Shown here one piece after another: positions 7,835 to 15,272 of a DNA stretch of 55,273 bases. The notes below the pieces were generated by a model. That model was not told where the DNA came from and made no database searches. It saw only the letters and a program-made list of their open reading frames with translations. The position numbers and the translations under genes were made by a program. Numbering within the stretch: position 1 is the first letter of the stretch; each line of letters opens with the position of its first letter. The stretch comes from an archaeon. Lineage in GTDB: Archaea > Thermoproteota > Nitrososphaeria > Nitrososphaerales > Gagatemarchaeaceae. The DNA lies in contig JAJZOO010000002.1 of assembly GCA_021811485.1 (NCBI GenBank), positions 1 to 55,273 of the forward strand. Reading direction: 5' to 3'.

Positions 7835-8845
7835 TTGAGACTTGCCGTGGTCGGCACAGGGGTGGCAGGTGCGTATCTGCTCAACCGCCTCCCAGGGGAC
7901 GTGGAAGCCGAGGCGTACGAAATGCGGACGCAGAAGAACTGGTACACGGTCTGCGCCTGGGGGACGAGCCAGCCCTTCATCACAGACCTGGTGAAGCAGG
8001 CGGGGTTCAACTTCGACGACTACGTCCTCCACAAGGGGAAGAGCATGCGCGTCGACCTCGGCACCGAGGAAATCAGCATCCCCCTCAGGGGGCTGGTCAC
8101 CTACGACAAGCACAGGCTCACCGAGGACATGTTGAAGGGGAAGAAGGTGCACTGGGGTGCCCAGATCAAGGAGGCCAACGGGAATTTCCAGGGCTTCGAT
8201 AGCGTGGTGGACGCCACTGGGTTGCACAGGTCGCTCCTCCCGAAGGTCTCAGAGGACCTGGTGATCCCGTCGCTCGAGTACCAGGTGAAGTCCAAGGAGC
8301 TCCCCTACGACGACTTTGTGATCAAGCCCTACCCCGGGCTCACGGGATACTGGTGGTACTTCCCCCTGGGCGACGGGTTGGCCCATGTGGGAGCCGGCGA
8401 CCTTCATCACAGATACCAAGGAGATCTCGATGAGTTCGTGAAGAAGTACCACTGCGAGGTCGTCAGGAAGATTGGGAGGCCAGTCAGGGTGACCCCGCCC
8501 AAGCTCATGGAGCCATTCTTCGATGGGAAGGTCACGGGGGTGGGCGAGTCCATCGGCACCGTTTATCCGATGCTGGGGGAAGGTATAATCCCGAGCATGC
8601 AGTGCGTCAACATCTTCGTGGACCACCTGGGCGACAGAGAGGGGTACAGAAAGGCGGTCCTGGATCACTACGCGGCCTACGCCAAGGTCTACGAGTTCAT
8701 CAAAGCCAAGGCGGAGGACAGGTTCAGCCTGATGAAGATGTGGCCCACGCTCCTGTCTGTCTTCTTCTACATGAGGGGGAACGAGAGACGCTTCGGCCTG
8801 CAGACGAGGCTGAACGACTTCTTCAAGGTAGTCATGAGGCTCTAG
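7835..8845 (+). CDS. Geranylgeranyl-reductase-like FAD-dependent oxidoreductase
   Basis: The 336-residue flavoprotein begins at a TTG with the dinucleotide-binding motif RLAVVGTGVAGAYLLNRL. It has the second family segment VVDATGLHRSLL, then YWWYFPLGDGLAHVGAGD and VYPMLGEGIIPSM, which resemble the FAD-binding and substrate regions of the geranylgeranyl reductase/FixC group. In archaea these enzymes saturate the isoprenoid chains of membrane lipids, though some paralogues act on quinones or other polyprenyls. The AlaX-like gene starts on the base after its stop. The family call is good; the exact substrate is not set by the sequence. Confidence 0.8.
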   Translation: MRLAVVGTGVAGAYLLNRLPGDVEAEAYEMRTQKNWYTVCAWGTSQPFITDLVKQAGFNFDDYVLHKGKSMRVDLGTEEISIPLRGLVTYDKHRLTEDMLKGKKVHWGAQIKEANGNFQGFDSVVDATGLHRSLLPKVSEDLVIPSLEYQVKSKELPYDDFVIKPYPGLTGYWWYFPLGDGLAHVGAGDLHHRYQGDLDEFVKKYHCEVVRKIGRPVRVTPPKLMEPFFDGKVTGVGESIGTVYPMLGEGIIPSMQCVNIFVDHLGDREGYRKAVLDHYAAYAKVYEFIKAKAEDRFSLMKMWPTLLSVFFYMRGNERRFGLQTRLNDFFKVVMRL

Positions 8846-9298
8846 TTGAGCGCAGAAGAGCTCAAGACCCACTCCGCCGTTCACGTCCTCAAGGGGGCGG
8901 TCCAGAGGGTGCTGGGCGCGAAGTGGACGGCGTCGGTGCACGTCTCGGAGAGGCACGGGAGGCTGACGGTCAAGTTCGACAGGGAGCCTACCGGCGAGGA
9001 GCTGTCAGCGATAGAACGGCTCGCCAACGAGGAGATTGCCGCAGGGGCCGAGGTGCTGGAGTTCGAGATGGAGCGCCAGGAAGCTGAGGGGCACTTCGGG
9101 GACGCGATCTACGACCTCTTCCCCGTCCCACCTGAGGTGACGCTGCTGAAGATAGTGAGGATACCTGACTGGAACATCAACTGCTGCAACGAGCCCCACG
9201 TCGACAGCACCCTGCGGATTGGGGGGATCAGCCTCGGTAAGCCCAGGTTCAGGCACTCCCGGGGAGAGCTTGAGCTGGAGTTCGACCTGGCAGAGTGA
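8846..9298 (+). CDS. AlaX-like trans-editing domain protein (tRNA-Ala deacylase family)
   Basis: The 150-residue protein resembles the second-additional (SAD) editing domain of threonyl/alanyl-tRNA synthetases. The zinc ligands are visible: H9 and H13 in HSAVH, and C114 and H118 in CCNEPHVDST. Stand-alone proteins of this type hydrolyse mischarged Ser- or Gly-tRNA(Ala). It lacks the N-terminal beta-barrel domain of the longer AlaX forms. The TTG start follows the reductase stop (TAG) directly, so the two are co-transcribed. A tRNA gene follows 40 nt downstream. Confidence 0.75.
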   Translation: MSAEELKTHSAVHVLKGAVQRVLGAKWTASVHVSERHGRLTVKFDREPTGEELSAIERLANEEIAAGAEVLEFEMERQEAEGHFGDAIYDLFPVPPEVTLLKIVRIPDWNINCCNEPHVDSTLRIGGISLGKPRFRHSRGELELEFDLAE

Positions 9299-9339
9299 AC
9301 AGGAACAGGTAATATCATGGTTCTTTTCGGGCCCTGGCT

Positions 9340-9428
9340 GGGCCCGTAGCGCAGTACGGATAGCGCGGCAGCCTCCTACACGCCGTGGAGCGAGCTGTAG
9401 GTCGTGCGTTCAAATCGCACCGGGCCCG
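9340..9428 (+). tRNA. tRNA-Arg (CCT) with a 14-nt intron
   Basis: Acceptor GGGCCCG pairs with CGGGCCC (9421-9427), followed by discriminator G. The D stem is GCGC/GCGC and the T arm is GTGCG-TTCAAAT-CGCAC. The anticodon stem is GCAGC/GCTGT and the loop reads CT-CCT-A before the intron. The intron is 9379-9392, at the canonical position 37/38. A bulge-helix-bulge is easy to draw: central helix CTCC/GGAG, with 3-nt bulges TAC and CGA. The mature RNA is 75 nt. A TATA-like TAATATCA is centred about 27 nt upstream. Confidence 0.93.
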
Positions 9429-9500
9429 TCTTCAACCGATTTTCTGGTGCCGTTCAACAACATAGGTTTATTTCGTCAGCGAAGAACGCAGCCTTGCGAA

Positions 9501-10289
9501 TTGAATAAAGTCATAGCGGTTTCGACTCTGGCGTTGTTGGCGATCATCGGGTTGTCGGCATATGCGTACACGGTCTACCTTCCGAGCCTTTCGAACAGCT
9601 CACAGGCCGGGCCTGGATCTGGGACTTTGAACATCTACCTCTCGGACCCCCCGCCCGCCAGCCCCAGCCTCAAGTATCTCCTCGTCAACGTGACGAGCGT
9701 CACCATCAAGTATTCTTCGAACGTCACGGCGGCCACCACCGCCCAGGCGACCACAGACACCTCCAGCTCCAGCAGCACAAGTACGACTACGAGCACTGCC
9801 ACGTCTGTCAGCTCTGCCTCATCGGTATCGAGCTCCGCGTCGTCCGCCACCAGCTCCTCCACCGCGGCCGCGTTCGTGAACAGATATGTCTACAACGTGT
9901 CTGCGAGCGTCGGGACCAACGTCAACCTCACGAAGCTCCAGGGCAGTTCGATCCTACTCGGGACCACCAAGGTGCCCTCTGGGAACGTGACAGGCATCAT
10001 CTTCCACATCACAGGAGCCAAGGCTTTCTGGACCAACGGGACGTCGACCCAGCTCAGGGTAGTAGCCAGCGGGAAGCTGATGGTCAATGTGCGCTTCACC
10101 ATCCAATCCAGCGGAGCGACGGACCTCACCCTGAACATCTCGCCAGGGACTATCCACGTCAGCCCCGGACAGGCGGCTGTCCTCAGGCCCGTGATTCAAG
10201 TGACCGCAGTCAGCTCAGGGGCCAAGAGCACCCAGACCGTGGAGACCACGGTAACGGAGTCCGAGAGCTCGTCTTCGAACACATCCTAG
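9501..10289 (+). CDS. Secreted or membrane-anchored DUF4382-like protein, Ser/Thr-rich
   Basis: The protein of about 262 residues starts at the TTG at 9501, just after tRNA-Arg, with a TATA-like GGTTTATTT about 30 nt upstream. Residues 1-25 form a signal peptide or anchor (MNKVIAVSTLALLAIIGLSA). The segment LNIYLSDPPPASPSLKYLLV and the later IIFHITGAKAFW fit the DUF4382 beta-sandwich family of extracytoplasmic proteins. A 45-residue insert of almost pure Ser/Thr/Ala (about 9745-9865) splits the domain and probably forms a glycosylated linker; many NxS/T sequons are present. The C-terminal tail is again Ser-rich. The function is unknown and surface location is inferred. Confidence 0.7.
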   Translation: MNKVIAVSTLALLAIIGLSAYAYTVYLPSLSNSSQAGPGSGTLNIYLSDPPPASPSLKYLLVNVTSVTIKYSSNVTAATTAQATTDTSSSSSTSTTTSTATSVSSASSVSSSASSATSSSTAAAFVNRYVYNVSASVGTNVNLTKLQGSSILLGTTKVPSGNVTGIIFHITGAKAFWTNGTSTQLRVVASGKLMVNVRFTIQSSGATDLTLNISPGTIHVSPGQAAVLRPVIQVTAVSSGAKSTQTVETTVTESESSSSNTS

Positions 10290-10337
10290 AGCCAAGATTC
10301 AGCCCACCCTCGACCTTCTTCTTGTAGCTCGGGACGT

Positions 10338-11846
10338 CTAGAACCCAGCGGGTGTGCCGTCTCCGCGGACGTCGCACACGGCCTTCCTGTACCCTTCTGA
10401 CACCTCGACCGCCTGGCAGACGCCGGTCCGCCCTGGCATGGGAAGGCTCTCGATGTCGTAGTCGCTGCCCGGGGGGAGCTCGTAGCCGGCCTCGACCAGC
10501 AGGTTCCGCCCGCCTCCCCAGAGGAACCTCGGATGCGCTACGTTCTTTTCGGCTGGCATGGAGTAGTCCACGGAGTTCGTCACGAAGAGCGCGTGCTGCA
10601 GCGGACGGTAGTCCGCGCCGCTGGCGCCGATGGCGAGGTAAGGGCGCCCCTGCCGCTCGAGGATGAGTGAGGAGAGGGTGTGCAGCGGCCGCTTGCGCGG
10701 TTCGACCTTGTTCGGCCCCTCGGTGCGGAAGGCCGACGCCCTGTTGTTCAGCGCTATGCCGCACTCCTTGACGAACACTCTAGACCCGAAGTGGTGGAAC
10801 AGGCTCTGGATCCCGGAGACGATGTTGCCCTCGGGGTCTGCTATCGAGAAGGCAGTGGTGTCACCCTTCCTCACTGTCCCTCCTGTAGGGTGCGTCCCGC
10901 TCCTGGTCGACATGAACGCCTCCATGTCGATGGCCCCGAAGCGCGGGTCGCCGAGCATCTCGTCGCGCCGGGCGTAGGCGACGAGGACCGCCCGCATGGT
11001 CTTATCGATCCTCTCCCGCGAGAGCGGGCCAACAGCAGAGAGGTCGGACTCGGTTAGTTGCTTCAGGATCAGCAGGCTGGTGGCGCCCATGCTGTTGGGA
11101 GGGACCTCGTAGACCGTGGTGCCTCGGTAGTCCAGCTTCAGTGGGTCGACCCACTCGGGCCTGAAGTCTGAGAAGTCGCTCTTGCTGCAGGGGACGCCGA
11201 GGGACACCAGGGTCGAGGCGATCTCCTCTGCGGGCCGGCCGGAGTAGAACGCGGATGGACCGCCTTCAGCCACCTCCGCTATCACCCTCGCGAGCGCTCC
11301 CTGCCTGACGCGCTCGCCCGGGACCGGTACCCTGCCGCCTGGGGCGAACACCTCCTTCGCGTCATCAGTGAGACCGGAGTAGGTCCCCTCTATGGACCTG
11401 CACATGGCTCCGCCTATCGGGAACCCTTCGGCGGCGAGCCTGACGGCGGGCTCGAGAAGCTCCTTGAACTCGAGGGACCCGAATCTCCTGTGCATCTCCC
11501 AAACTCCCGCGGCCAGCCCAGGAACGACGCAAGTCAGAGGGCCGTAGAGGGGGACCTTCCCGCCCGCCTTCTCCCTGATCAGTTCGAGCGTGAGCCCTGA
11601 AGGAGACCAGCCGCTGGCATTCAGGCAGTGCACCTTGCCTGTCTTCGCCTCGTAGAGCATGCCGAAGTAGTCGCCTCCCAGCCCTCCAGCAGGATGGAAG
11701 GTCACGGCGAGGGCGAAACTCGTCGCTGCGGCGGCGTCGAAGGCGTTCCCGCCCTTGCGGAGCACGTCGTAGCCCACCATCGACGCGAGGGGCTGCTCGC
11801 TCGCGACGGCCGCGCGCTCGCCTATCAGGGTCCTGCTTAGCGCCAT
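10338..11846 (-). CDS. ggt: Gamma-glutamyltransferase-family Ntn hydrolase
   Basis: From the ATG at 11846 the protein has 502 residues. It shows the family order: AAVASEQPLASMVGYDVLRKGG, NAFDAAAATSFALAV, HPAGGLGGDYFGMLY, and the autoprocessing site GDTTAFSIADPEGNIVS, where Thr330 would be the new N-terminal nucleophile. Residues that bind the gamma-glutamyl group in classical enzymes are changed (LNNRASAF instead of an NRMDDF-like motif, GASGADYR instead of a GSSGG-like motif), so it may act on other amides. There is no signal peptide, so it is probably cytoplasmic. It is divergent from an ArsR-type regulator. An alternative ATG lies at 11867. Confidence 0.85.
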   Translation of the reverse strand: MALSRTLIGERAAVASEQPLASMVGYDVLRKGGNAFDAAAATSFALAVTFHPAGGLGGDYFGMLYEAKTGKVHCLNASGWSPSGLTLELIREKAGGKVPLYGPLTCVVPGLAAGVWEMHRRFGSLEFKELLEPAVRLAAEGFPIGGAMCRSIEGTYSGLTDDAKEVFAPGGRVPVPGERVRQGALARVIAEVAEGGPSAFYSGRPAEEIASTLVSLGVPCSKSDFSDFRPEWVDPLKLDYRGTTVYEVPPNSMGATSLLILKQLTESDLSAVGPLSRERIDKTMRAVLVAYARRDEMLGDPRFGAIDMEAFMSTRSGTHPTGGTVRKGDTTAFSIADPEGNIVSGIQSLFHHFGSRVFVKECGIALNNRASAFRTEGPNKVEPRKRPLHTLSSLILERQGRPYLAIGASGADYRPLQHALFVTNSVDYSMPAEKNVAHPRFLWGGGRNLLVEAGYELPPGSDYDIESLPMPGRTGVCQAVEVSEGYRKAVCDVRGDGTPAGF

Positions 11847-11915
11847 ACCGACTCCTCGACGCCCCATGTCCGAGCCCCAGCGGACAAGCTCAACGCAAGG
11901 GAGTGTGCGGGAACC

Positions 11916-11923
11916 TATTTATA
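11916..11923. promoter_or_regulatory. TATA box between ggt-like and ArsR genes
   Basis: TATTTATA reads as TATAAATA on the minus strand and is the best TATA box for the gamma-glutamyltransferase-like gene, leaving a 5' leader of roughly 25-45 nt. On the plus strand it could also serve the ArsR gene (ATG 11962). A second weak candidate for that gene is GTATAC at 11938-11943. Confidence 0.4.
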
Positions 11924-11961
11924 GAACAAACAGGGCGTATACAACCGTTGGTCGATAACCG

Positions 11962-12630
11962 ATGAGTCAGGCCGAACTCGATGCCGTCCTTGGGACCATG
12001 GAGAACCCGATTCGCAGGAGGATAATATCCAGGATCAGCGAAGAGCCCAACTACCAGCTCCAGCTGTCGAAGGAGTTGAAGATCAGCCAGCAGCTCGTGG
12101 CGAAGCACCTGACTACGATGGAGAAGGCTGGCCTGGTGAGGAACGTCTCGCAGGACAGCCCCAGGGGCCCGCAGAGAAAGGAATACCTGCTGAAGAGCAG
12201 TTTCTCGGTCACCGTAGACCTGGCCCCCAACTTGTTCAGGACGAGGATCTTCTCATTCGGGGCGCTGCCGGGGGTCGATGAGGCCGATGACCACGCCCAG
12301 GTGATGACTCAGATCAGTGAGGTTCTGCGATACCCCGACGGCGCGTCGCGCATTCGCCCGCTCACCCATGTGGTGGCAGAAGTTGACAGGAAGCTGAAAG
12401 AGATGGAGGAGGAGAGGGCGGTCCTGCTCTACATCCGGAGCCTTGCCCTGAGGGAGGCCGCGCGGATAGGCACTTCGCTCTCCATGGCCGACCGAAAGAG
12501 GGTCCTCAGGTACCTCGTGAGGGAGGAGGGGGACGGAGTTGGAACCATATGCGCCTCGCTTGGCTTGCAGAAGCAGGTGGTCGGCGGCATACTGGAAGAG
12601 ATGGAAAGAGAAATAGGAGCCACTGACTAA
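11962..12630 (+). CDS. ArsR-type winged-helix transcriptional regulator
   Basis: The 222-residue protein has a winged helix-turn-helix in residues 1-80: MENPIRRRIISRISEEPNYQ, LQLSKELKISQQLVAKHLTT (recognition helix), MEKAGLVRN and a wing ending RKEYLLK. The second half is helical and includes a coiled-coil-prone stretch (VAEVDRKLKEMEEERAVLLY) and a possible second helical bundle, an arrangement common in archaeal regulators. There are no clustered metal-binding cysteines, so metal sensing is not indicated. It is divergent from the gamma-glutamyltransferase-like gene, which is therefore its most likely target. Confidence 0.82.
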   Translation: MSQAELDAVLGTMENPIRRRIISRISEEPNYQLQLSKELKISQQLVAKHLTTMEKAGLVRNVSQDSPRGPQRKEYLLKSSFSVTVDLAPNLFRTRIFSFGALPGVDEADDHAQVMTQISEVLRYPDGASRIRPLTHVVAEVDRKLKEMEEERAVLLYIRSLALREAARIGTSLSMADRKRVLRYLVREEGDGVGTICASLGLQKQVVGGILEEMEREIGATD

Positions 12631-12631
12631 G

Positions 12632-12661
12632 TAAAAAAGGAAAGAGGAGCAGAGCTCCTCT
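12632..12661 (-). terminator. Hairpin plus T-tract terminator of the 58-residue ORF
   Basis: On the minus strand AGAGGAGC-TCT-GCTCCTCT makes a perfect 8-bp stem with a 3-nt loop, followed by TTCCTTTTTT. The hairpin overlaps the stop codon of the small gene. It also lies one base beyond the ArsR stop on the other strand, so it may separate the convergent transcripts. Confidence 0.6.
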
Positions 12662-12836
12662 ATATTCCGAGGTTCGGAAAGCTCGCCTGAGGGACGCCGA
12701 GCTGGCCCTGGAGGGTCTTGATGCGCGTGGCATACTCCCTCATCCGGGCGTTGTCGCCCTGGACCTTAGCTATGCGGTAGCCCTTCCACGCCTTGCGGAG
12801 GGCTCCCCAGACTTGCCCCTTTTGATATTCGGCCAT
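12660..12836 (-). CDS. Small conserved-looking hypothetical protein (58 aa)
   Basis: The ATG at 12836 opens a 58-residue frame. It begins MAEYQKGQVWGALRKAWKGY and ends QLGVPQASFPNLGI. It is basic and helical, with third codon positions rich in G/C like real genes here. It has no membrane segment and no recognised family. The stop lies within a hairpin terminator. A weak TATA-like AAAATACC lies about 37 nt upstream. It stands alone between the ArsR and proline dehydrogenase genes. I believe it is a real gene, but its function is unknown. Confidence 0.6.
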   Translation of the reverse strand: MAEYQKGQVWGALRKAWKGYRIAKVQGDNARMREYATRIKTLQGQLGVPQASFPNLGI

Positions 12837-12936
12837 TTTGTCTGACCTGCCGTGTTCAGGCCCCGTCCGGTATTTTGCGGGCGTAGTCTATGTTAGTTGA
12901 GCCAGTAATCAAAGGAGGCTACCGCCGAAGCGGGCC

Positions 12937-13809
12937 CTAGAGCACGGAGCGGAGGATGAGCCAGATGTTGCTCGGGTGCTCCCGTATCCTCCGCTTTGAG
13001 TAGGCCCACCACCTGTCCCCATAGGGGAGGTATTCGGAGACCACGTATCCTGATTTCACGAGGTCGCCCTTGAGATCGTCCCTGATGCCCTTGAGGAACT
13101 CAAAACGGAACTTCGCGTGGCTGGACTCTGCCAGGGCCTTGGCGCGCTCTACGAGAGCCCCGTCGTGGGTGGCGATGGCGAACCCGTCCCCCCTCTCGAA
13201 GAGAGACGCCATCAGTTTCTCGAAGTTCTTGTTTATCTCCGGCTTGGTGGGGAAGACGAAGTCTGGGCCCTCCCTGTAGGCCCCCTTGACCAGCCTCACC
13301 ATCCCTCCTTGGTCCAGTATCGCATTCACGTCTGACTCGCTGCGCCTGGCATAGGCCTGGATTGCCACGCCGAGTCTCGGATGGCGACCGTGGGCGTCGA
13401 GGTAGGCGGCGACCGTCTTCTCCGTGAACGCGGAACCTTCCATGTCTACCCAAAGGAGCTGCGACAACTTCTCCGCGTTGGCCATTATCCTGTCGAACCT
13501 CCTCCGCATCGCCTCGTCGTCCGCTCCCATCCCCAGCTGCGTCAGCTTGACCGAGGCGAACCCTCTGACCCCGCCGTCGGCCAACGCCTGCTGAAGCCTG
13601 AGATACTCTTCAACCTGGGCGTCAGCTGTCGCCGGGTCCATGATCTCCTCTCCGAGGAAGTTTACGACCACCCCCATCCCCCTGGAGTTCGCCCCCTTTG
13701 CGTCGTCCATCGCAGCGCTCAGGTCTGCCCCTGAAATCCACCTCTTCGCCATCGGCAGGACGACCTTCTCCTTCACCCCCAAGGCGTCCCTGCGCCTAAG
13801 GAACCACAT
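12937..13809 (-). CDS. Proline dehydrogenase
   Basis: The flavoenzyme of about 290 residues oxidises L-proline to delta-1-pyrroline-5-carboxylate and passes electrons to the quinone pool. The TIM-barrel signatures are GMGVVVNFLGEE, SVKLTQLG, WVDMEGSAFTEKT, GVAIQAYARRSESDV, RLVKGAYRE (the family hallmark), IATHDGALVERA, FEFLKGIRDD and the C-terminal YLPYGDRWWAYSKRRIRE, which carries the substrate-binding Arg pair. I take the ATG at 13809; longer GTG/ATG starts at 13830/13824 fall inside a palindrome. It is divergent from a prolidase-like gene. No pyrroline-5-carboxylate dehydrogenase is seen in the window. Confidence 0.93.
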   Translation of the reverse strand: MWFLRRRDALGVKEKVVLPMAKRWISGADLSAAMDDAKGANSRGMGVVVNFLGEEIMDPATADAQVEEYLRLQQALADGGVRGFASVKLTQLGMGADDEAMRRRFDRIMANAEKLSQLLWVDMEGSAFTEKTVAAYLDAHGRHPRLGVAIQAYARRSESDVNAILDQGGMVRLVKGAYREGPDFVFPTKPEINKNFEKLMASLFERGDGFAIATHDGALVERAKALAESSHAKFRFEFLKGIRDDLKGDLVKSGYVVSEYLPYGDRWWAYSKRRIREHPSNIWLILRSVL

Positions 13810-13814
13810 ATTAA

Positions 13815-13832
13815 CGGTGCACATGTGCACCG
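13815..13832. promoter_or_regulatory. Perfect 18-bp palindrome in the proline dehydrogenase/prolidase divergon
   Basis: CGGTGCACATGTGCACCG equals its own reverse complement over 18 bp. It fills the space between a TATA-like ATATTAA (13808-13814) and the first prolidase ATG (13833), and lies just upstream of the proline dehydrogenase start. It is well placed to control both genes at once. Confidence 0.75.
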
Positions 13833-14942
13833 ATGCCGAGTATGAGACCTGAAGCCCTCTACGCAGCCAGGATGAAGCGGCTCAGGGAGGGGCTCGCCAA
13901 GCGAGGGCTGAAGGGAGCGGTCGTAGTACCCGGGCCGAACATGCGCTACCTGACCAGTGGCACATCCCTCATGCTGGAGCGCCCGTTCGTGCTGCTCATC
14001 CCTTTGTCAGGCGAGCCGCAGCTGGTGGCGCCAGCCCTGGAGTCTGGGCCATACCGGAGCTTGCCGGTCGCCATCGGGGTCCATGCGTGGACAGACTCGG
14101 AGGGGCCCGGGGGGGCCATCAGCCAGGCGGTGAGGAGCGCCGGGGTGGAGGGAACCTGGGGCGTAGAGGGCAGGGCGCCGTTCCAGTACGTGAACAGGCT
14201 GGCGAAGGTCGCACGCCTGAAGCTCGCCGACGCCGAGCCCGTCCTCCAGGGGATGAGGGAGTCCAAGGACGAGGTTGAAGTCAGGCTCCTGAAGAAGTCA
14301 GGGGAAACGTTGAGCAAGGCGTTCAGGAGGTTCCCTGAGCTCATCAAAGAGGGGACCACTGAGCTCGAGCTGTCCAGGGCGATGACGGATGCGATCTACG
14401 CCGAGGGAGCCGAGAGGGTCGACGACATGCTTGTCCAGGCTGGCCGGACGGCGGCGGACCCGCATCACCTCCCCTCTGGCAGGAAGGTCCAACGGGGAGA
14501 GAGCATAGTGGTGGACGTGGGTTCGACCTACGGCGGATACTACGCTGACATCACCAGGACGTTCTGCATTGGACGATCATTGGACGTCGAGAAGGTGTAC
14601 TCCAAGGTCCTCGAAGCCCAGGAGGCTGCCGTGGCCGAGTCGAGGGCGGGCGCGAAGGTCGGGGATGTCGACGCTGCCGCCAGGGGGGTGCTCGAGGGGG
14701 CAGGGTTGGGAAGGTATTTCTTCCACAGGACGGGGCATGGGCTAGGGCTGGAGATCCACGAAGCGCCCTACATAGTCGAGGGTGGGGGGGAGAGGCTGGG
14801 CCCTGGCATGTGCTTCACGATAGAGCCTGGAGCCTACATCAGGGGGAAGCTCGGGGTCAGGATAGAGGACGACCTCCTGATTGAGGGCAGGACAGGAGTG
14901 GGAATCACCGACGTCCCCAAGGAATACGGCTGGTGGAGCTAG
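13833..14942 (+). CDS. M24-family Xaa-Pro peptidase (prolidase/aminopeptidase P type)
   Basis: The 369-residue metallopeptidase has a creatinase-like N-terminal domain and a pita-bread catalytic domain. The metal ligands are visible in order: the two Asp of VVDVGSTYGGYYADITRTF, His in TGHGLGLEIHEAPY, Glu in FTIEPGAY and Glu in GVRIEDD. Such enzymes release or cleave before proline in short peptides. Pairing with a divergent proline dehydrogenase suggests a proline-scavenging unit. An alternative start is the ATG at 13842, about 31 nt from the TATA-like element. Its 3' end overlaps the next convergent gene by 4 nt. Confidence 0.9.
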   Translation: MPSMRPEALYAARMKRLREGLAKRGLKGAVVVPGPNMRYLTSGTSLMLERPFVLLIPLSGEPQLVAPALESGPYRSLPVAIGVHAWTDSEGPGGAISQAVRSAGVEGTWGVEGRAPFQYVNRLAKVARLKLADAEPVLQGMRESKDEVEVRLLKKSGETLSKAFRRFPELIKEGTTELELSRAMTDAIYAEGAERVDDMLVQAGRTAADPHHLPSGRKVQRGESIVVDVGSTYGGYYADITRTFCIGRSLDVEKVYSKVLEAQEAAVAESRAGAKVGDVDAAARGVLEGAGLGRYFFHRTGHGLGLEIHEAPYIVEGGGERLGPGMCFTIEPGAYIRGKLGVRIEDDLLIEGRTGVGITDVPKEYGWWS

Positions 14943-15214
14943 ACCTTCTTGATTCGCGAGAACTGAGACACCATCGTGTTCGTGTCTTCGATGTGCTTGA
15001 CCTTCTGTATCTTGCTCATGACAAGCCTGTACACCTTCTCGTCGCTTGGGACGAGGACCTCCTTCTGGGCGTTGAGAACGACCAGGATGTCCCAGTCGCC
15101 GGGGACGATGTGGGTCTCTACGATTTCTGGGACCTTCATCAGCTCGTCTATGACTTCTTCCTCGTGACCGGGGGTGACCTTGAGCAGGACGAAGGCCCTC
15201 TGATATACTGGCAA
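14939..15214 (-). CDS. Lrp/AsnC ligand-binding (RAM) domain protein
   Basis: This stand-alone RAM domain has 91 residues: AFVLLKVTPGHEEEVIDEL, then VPEIVETHIVPGDWDILVVL and a final strand. It is the small-molecule-binding, oligomerising half of Lrp/AsnC regulators without the DNA-binding half. In archaea such small proteins modulate full-length Lrp relatives or act in sensing. I start at the TTG at 15214, about 30 nt from a palindromic TATA box, because the longer frame is the shadow of the polymerase gene. It is divergent from polX. Confidence 0.8.
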   Translation of the reverse strand: MPVYQRAFVLLKVTPGHEEEVIDELMKVPEIVETHIVPGDWDILVVLNAQKEVLVPSDEKVYRLVMSKIQKVKHIEDTNTMVSQFSRIKKV

Positions 15215-15240
15215 CCGCTTCAGGTGGCCGGCCGTACTGC

Positions 15241-15248
15241 TTTTAAAA
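15241..15248. promoter_or_regulatory. Palindromic TATA box shared by the RAM-domain gene and polX
   Basis: TTTTAAAA is centred at 15244.5. The minus-strand TTG (15214) lies 30.5 nt away and the plus-strand TTG (15273) 28.5 nt away, so one symmetric box could start leaderless transcription both ways. Confidence 0.6.
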
Positions 15249-15272
15249 ACGAATCGCCGCCAAATGACCATA

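Noticed and set aside
7606-8202. Plus-strand 198-codon frame overlapping the reductase gene
   Set aside because: It is a shadow of the geranylgeranyl-reductase-like gene, whose own frame has clear motifs.
9219-9500. Upstream extension of the Ser/Thr-rich protein frame back to 9219
   Set aside because: It would run through the end of the AlaX-like gene and the whole tRNA-Arg gene; the TTG at 9501 has a signal peptide and TATA spacing.
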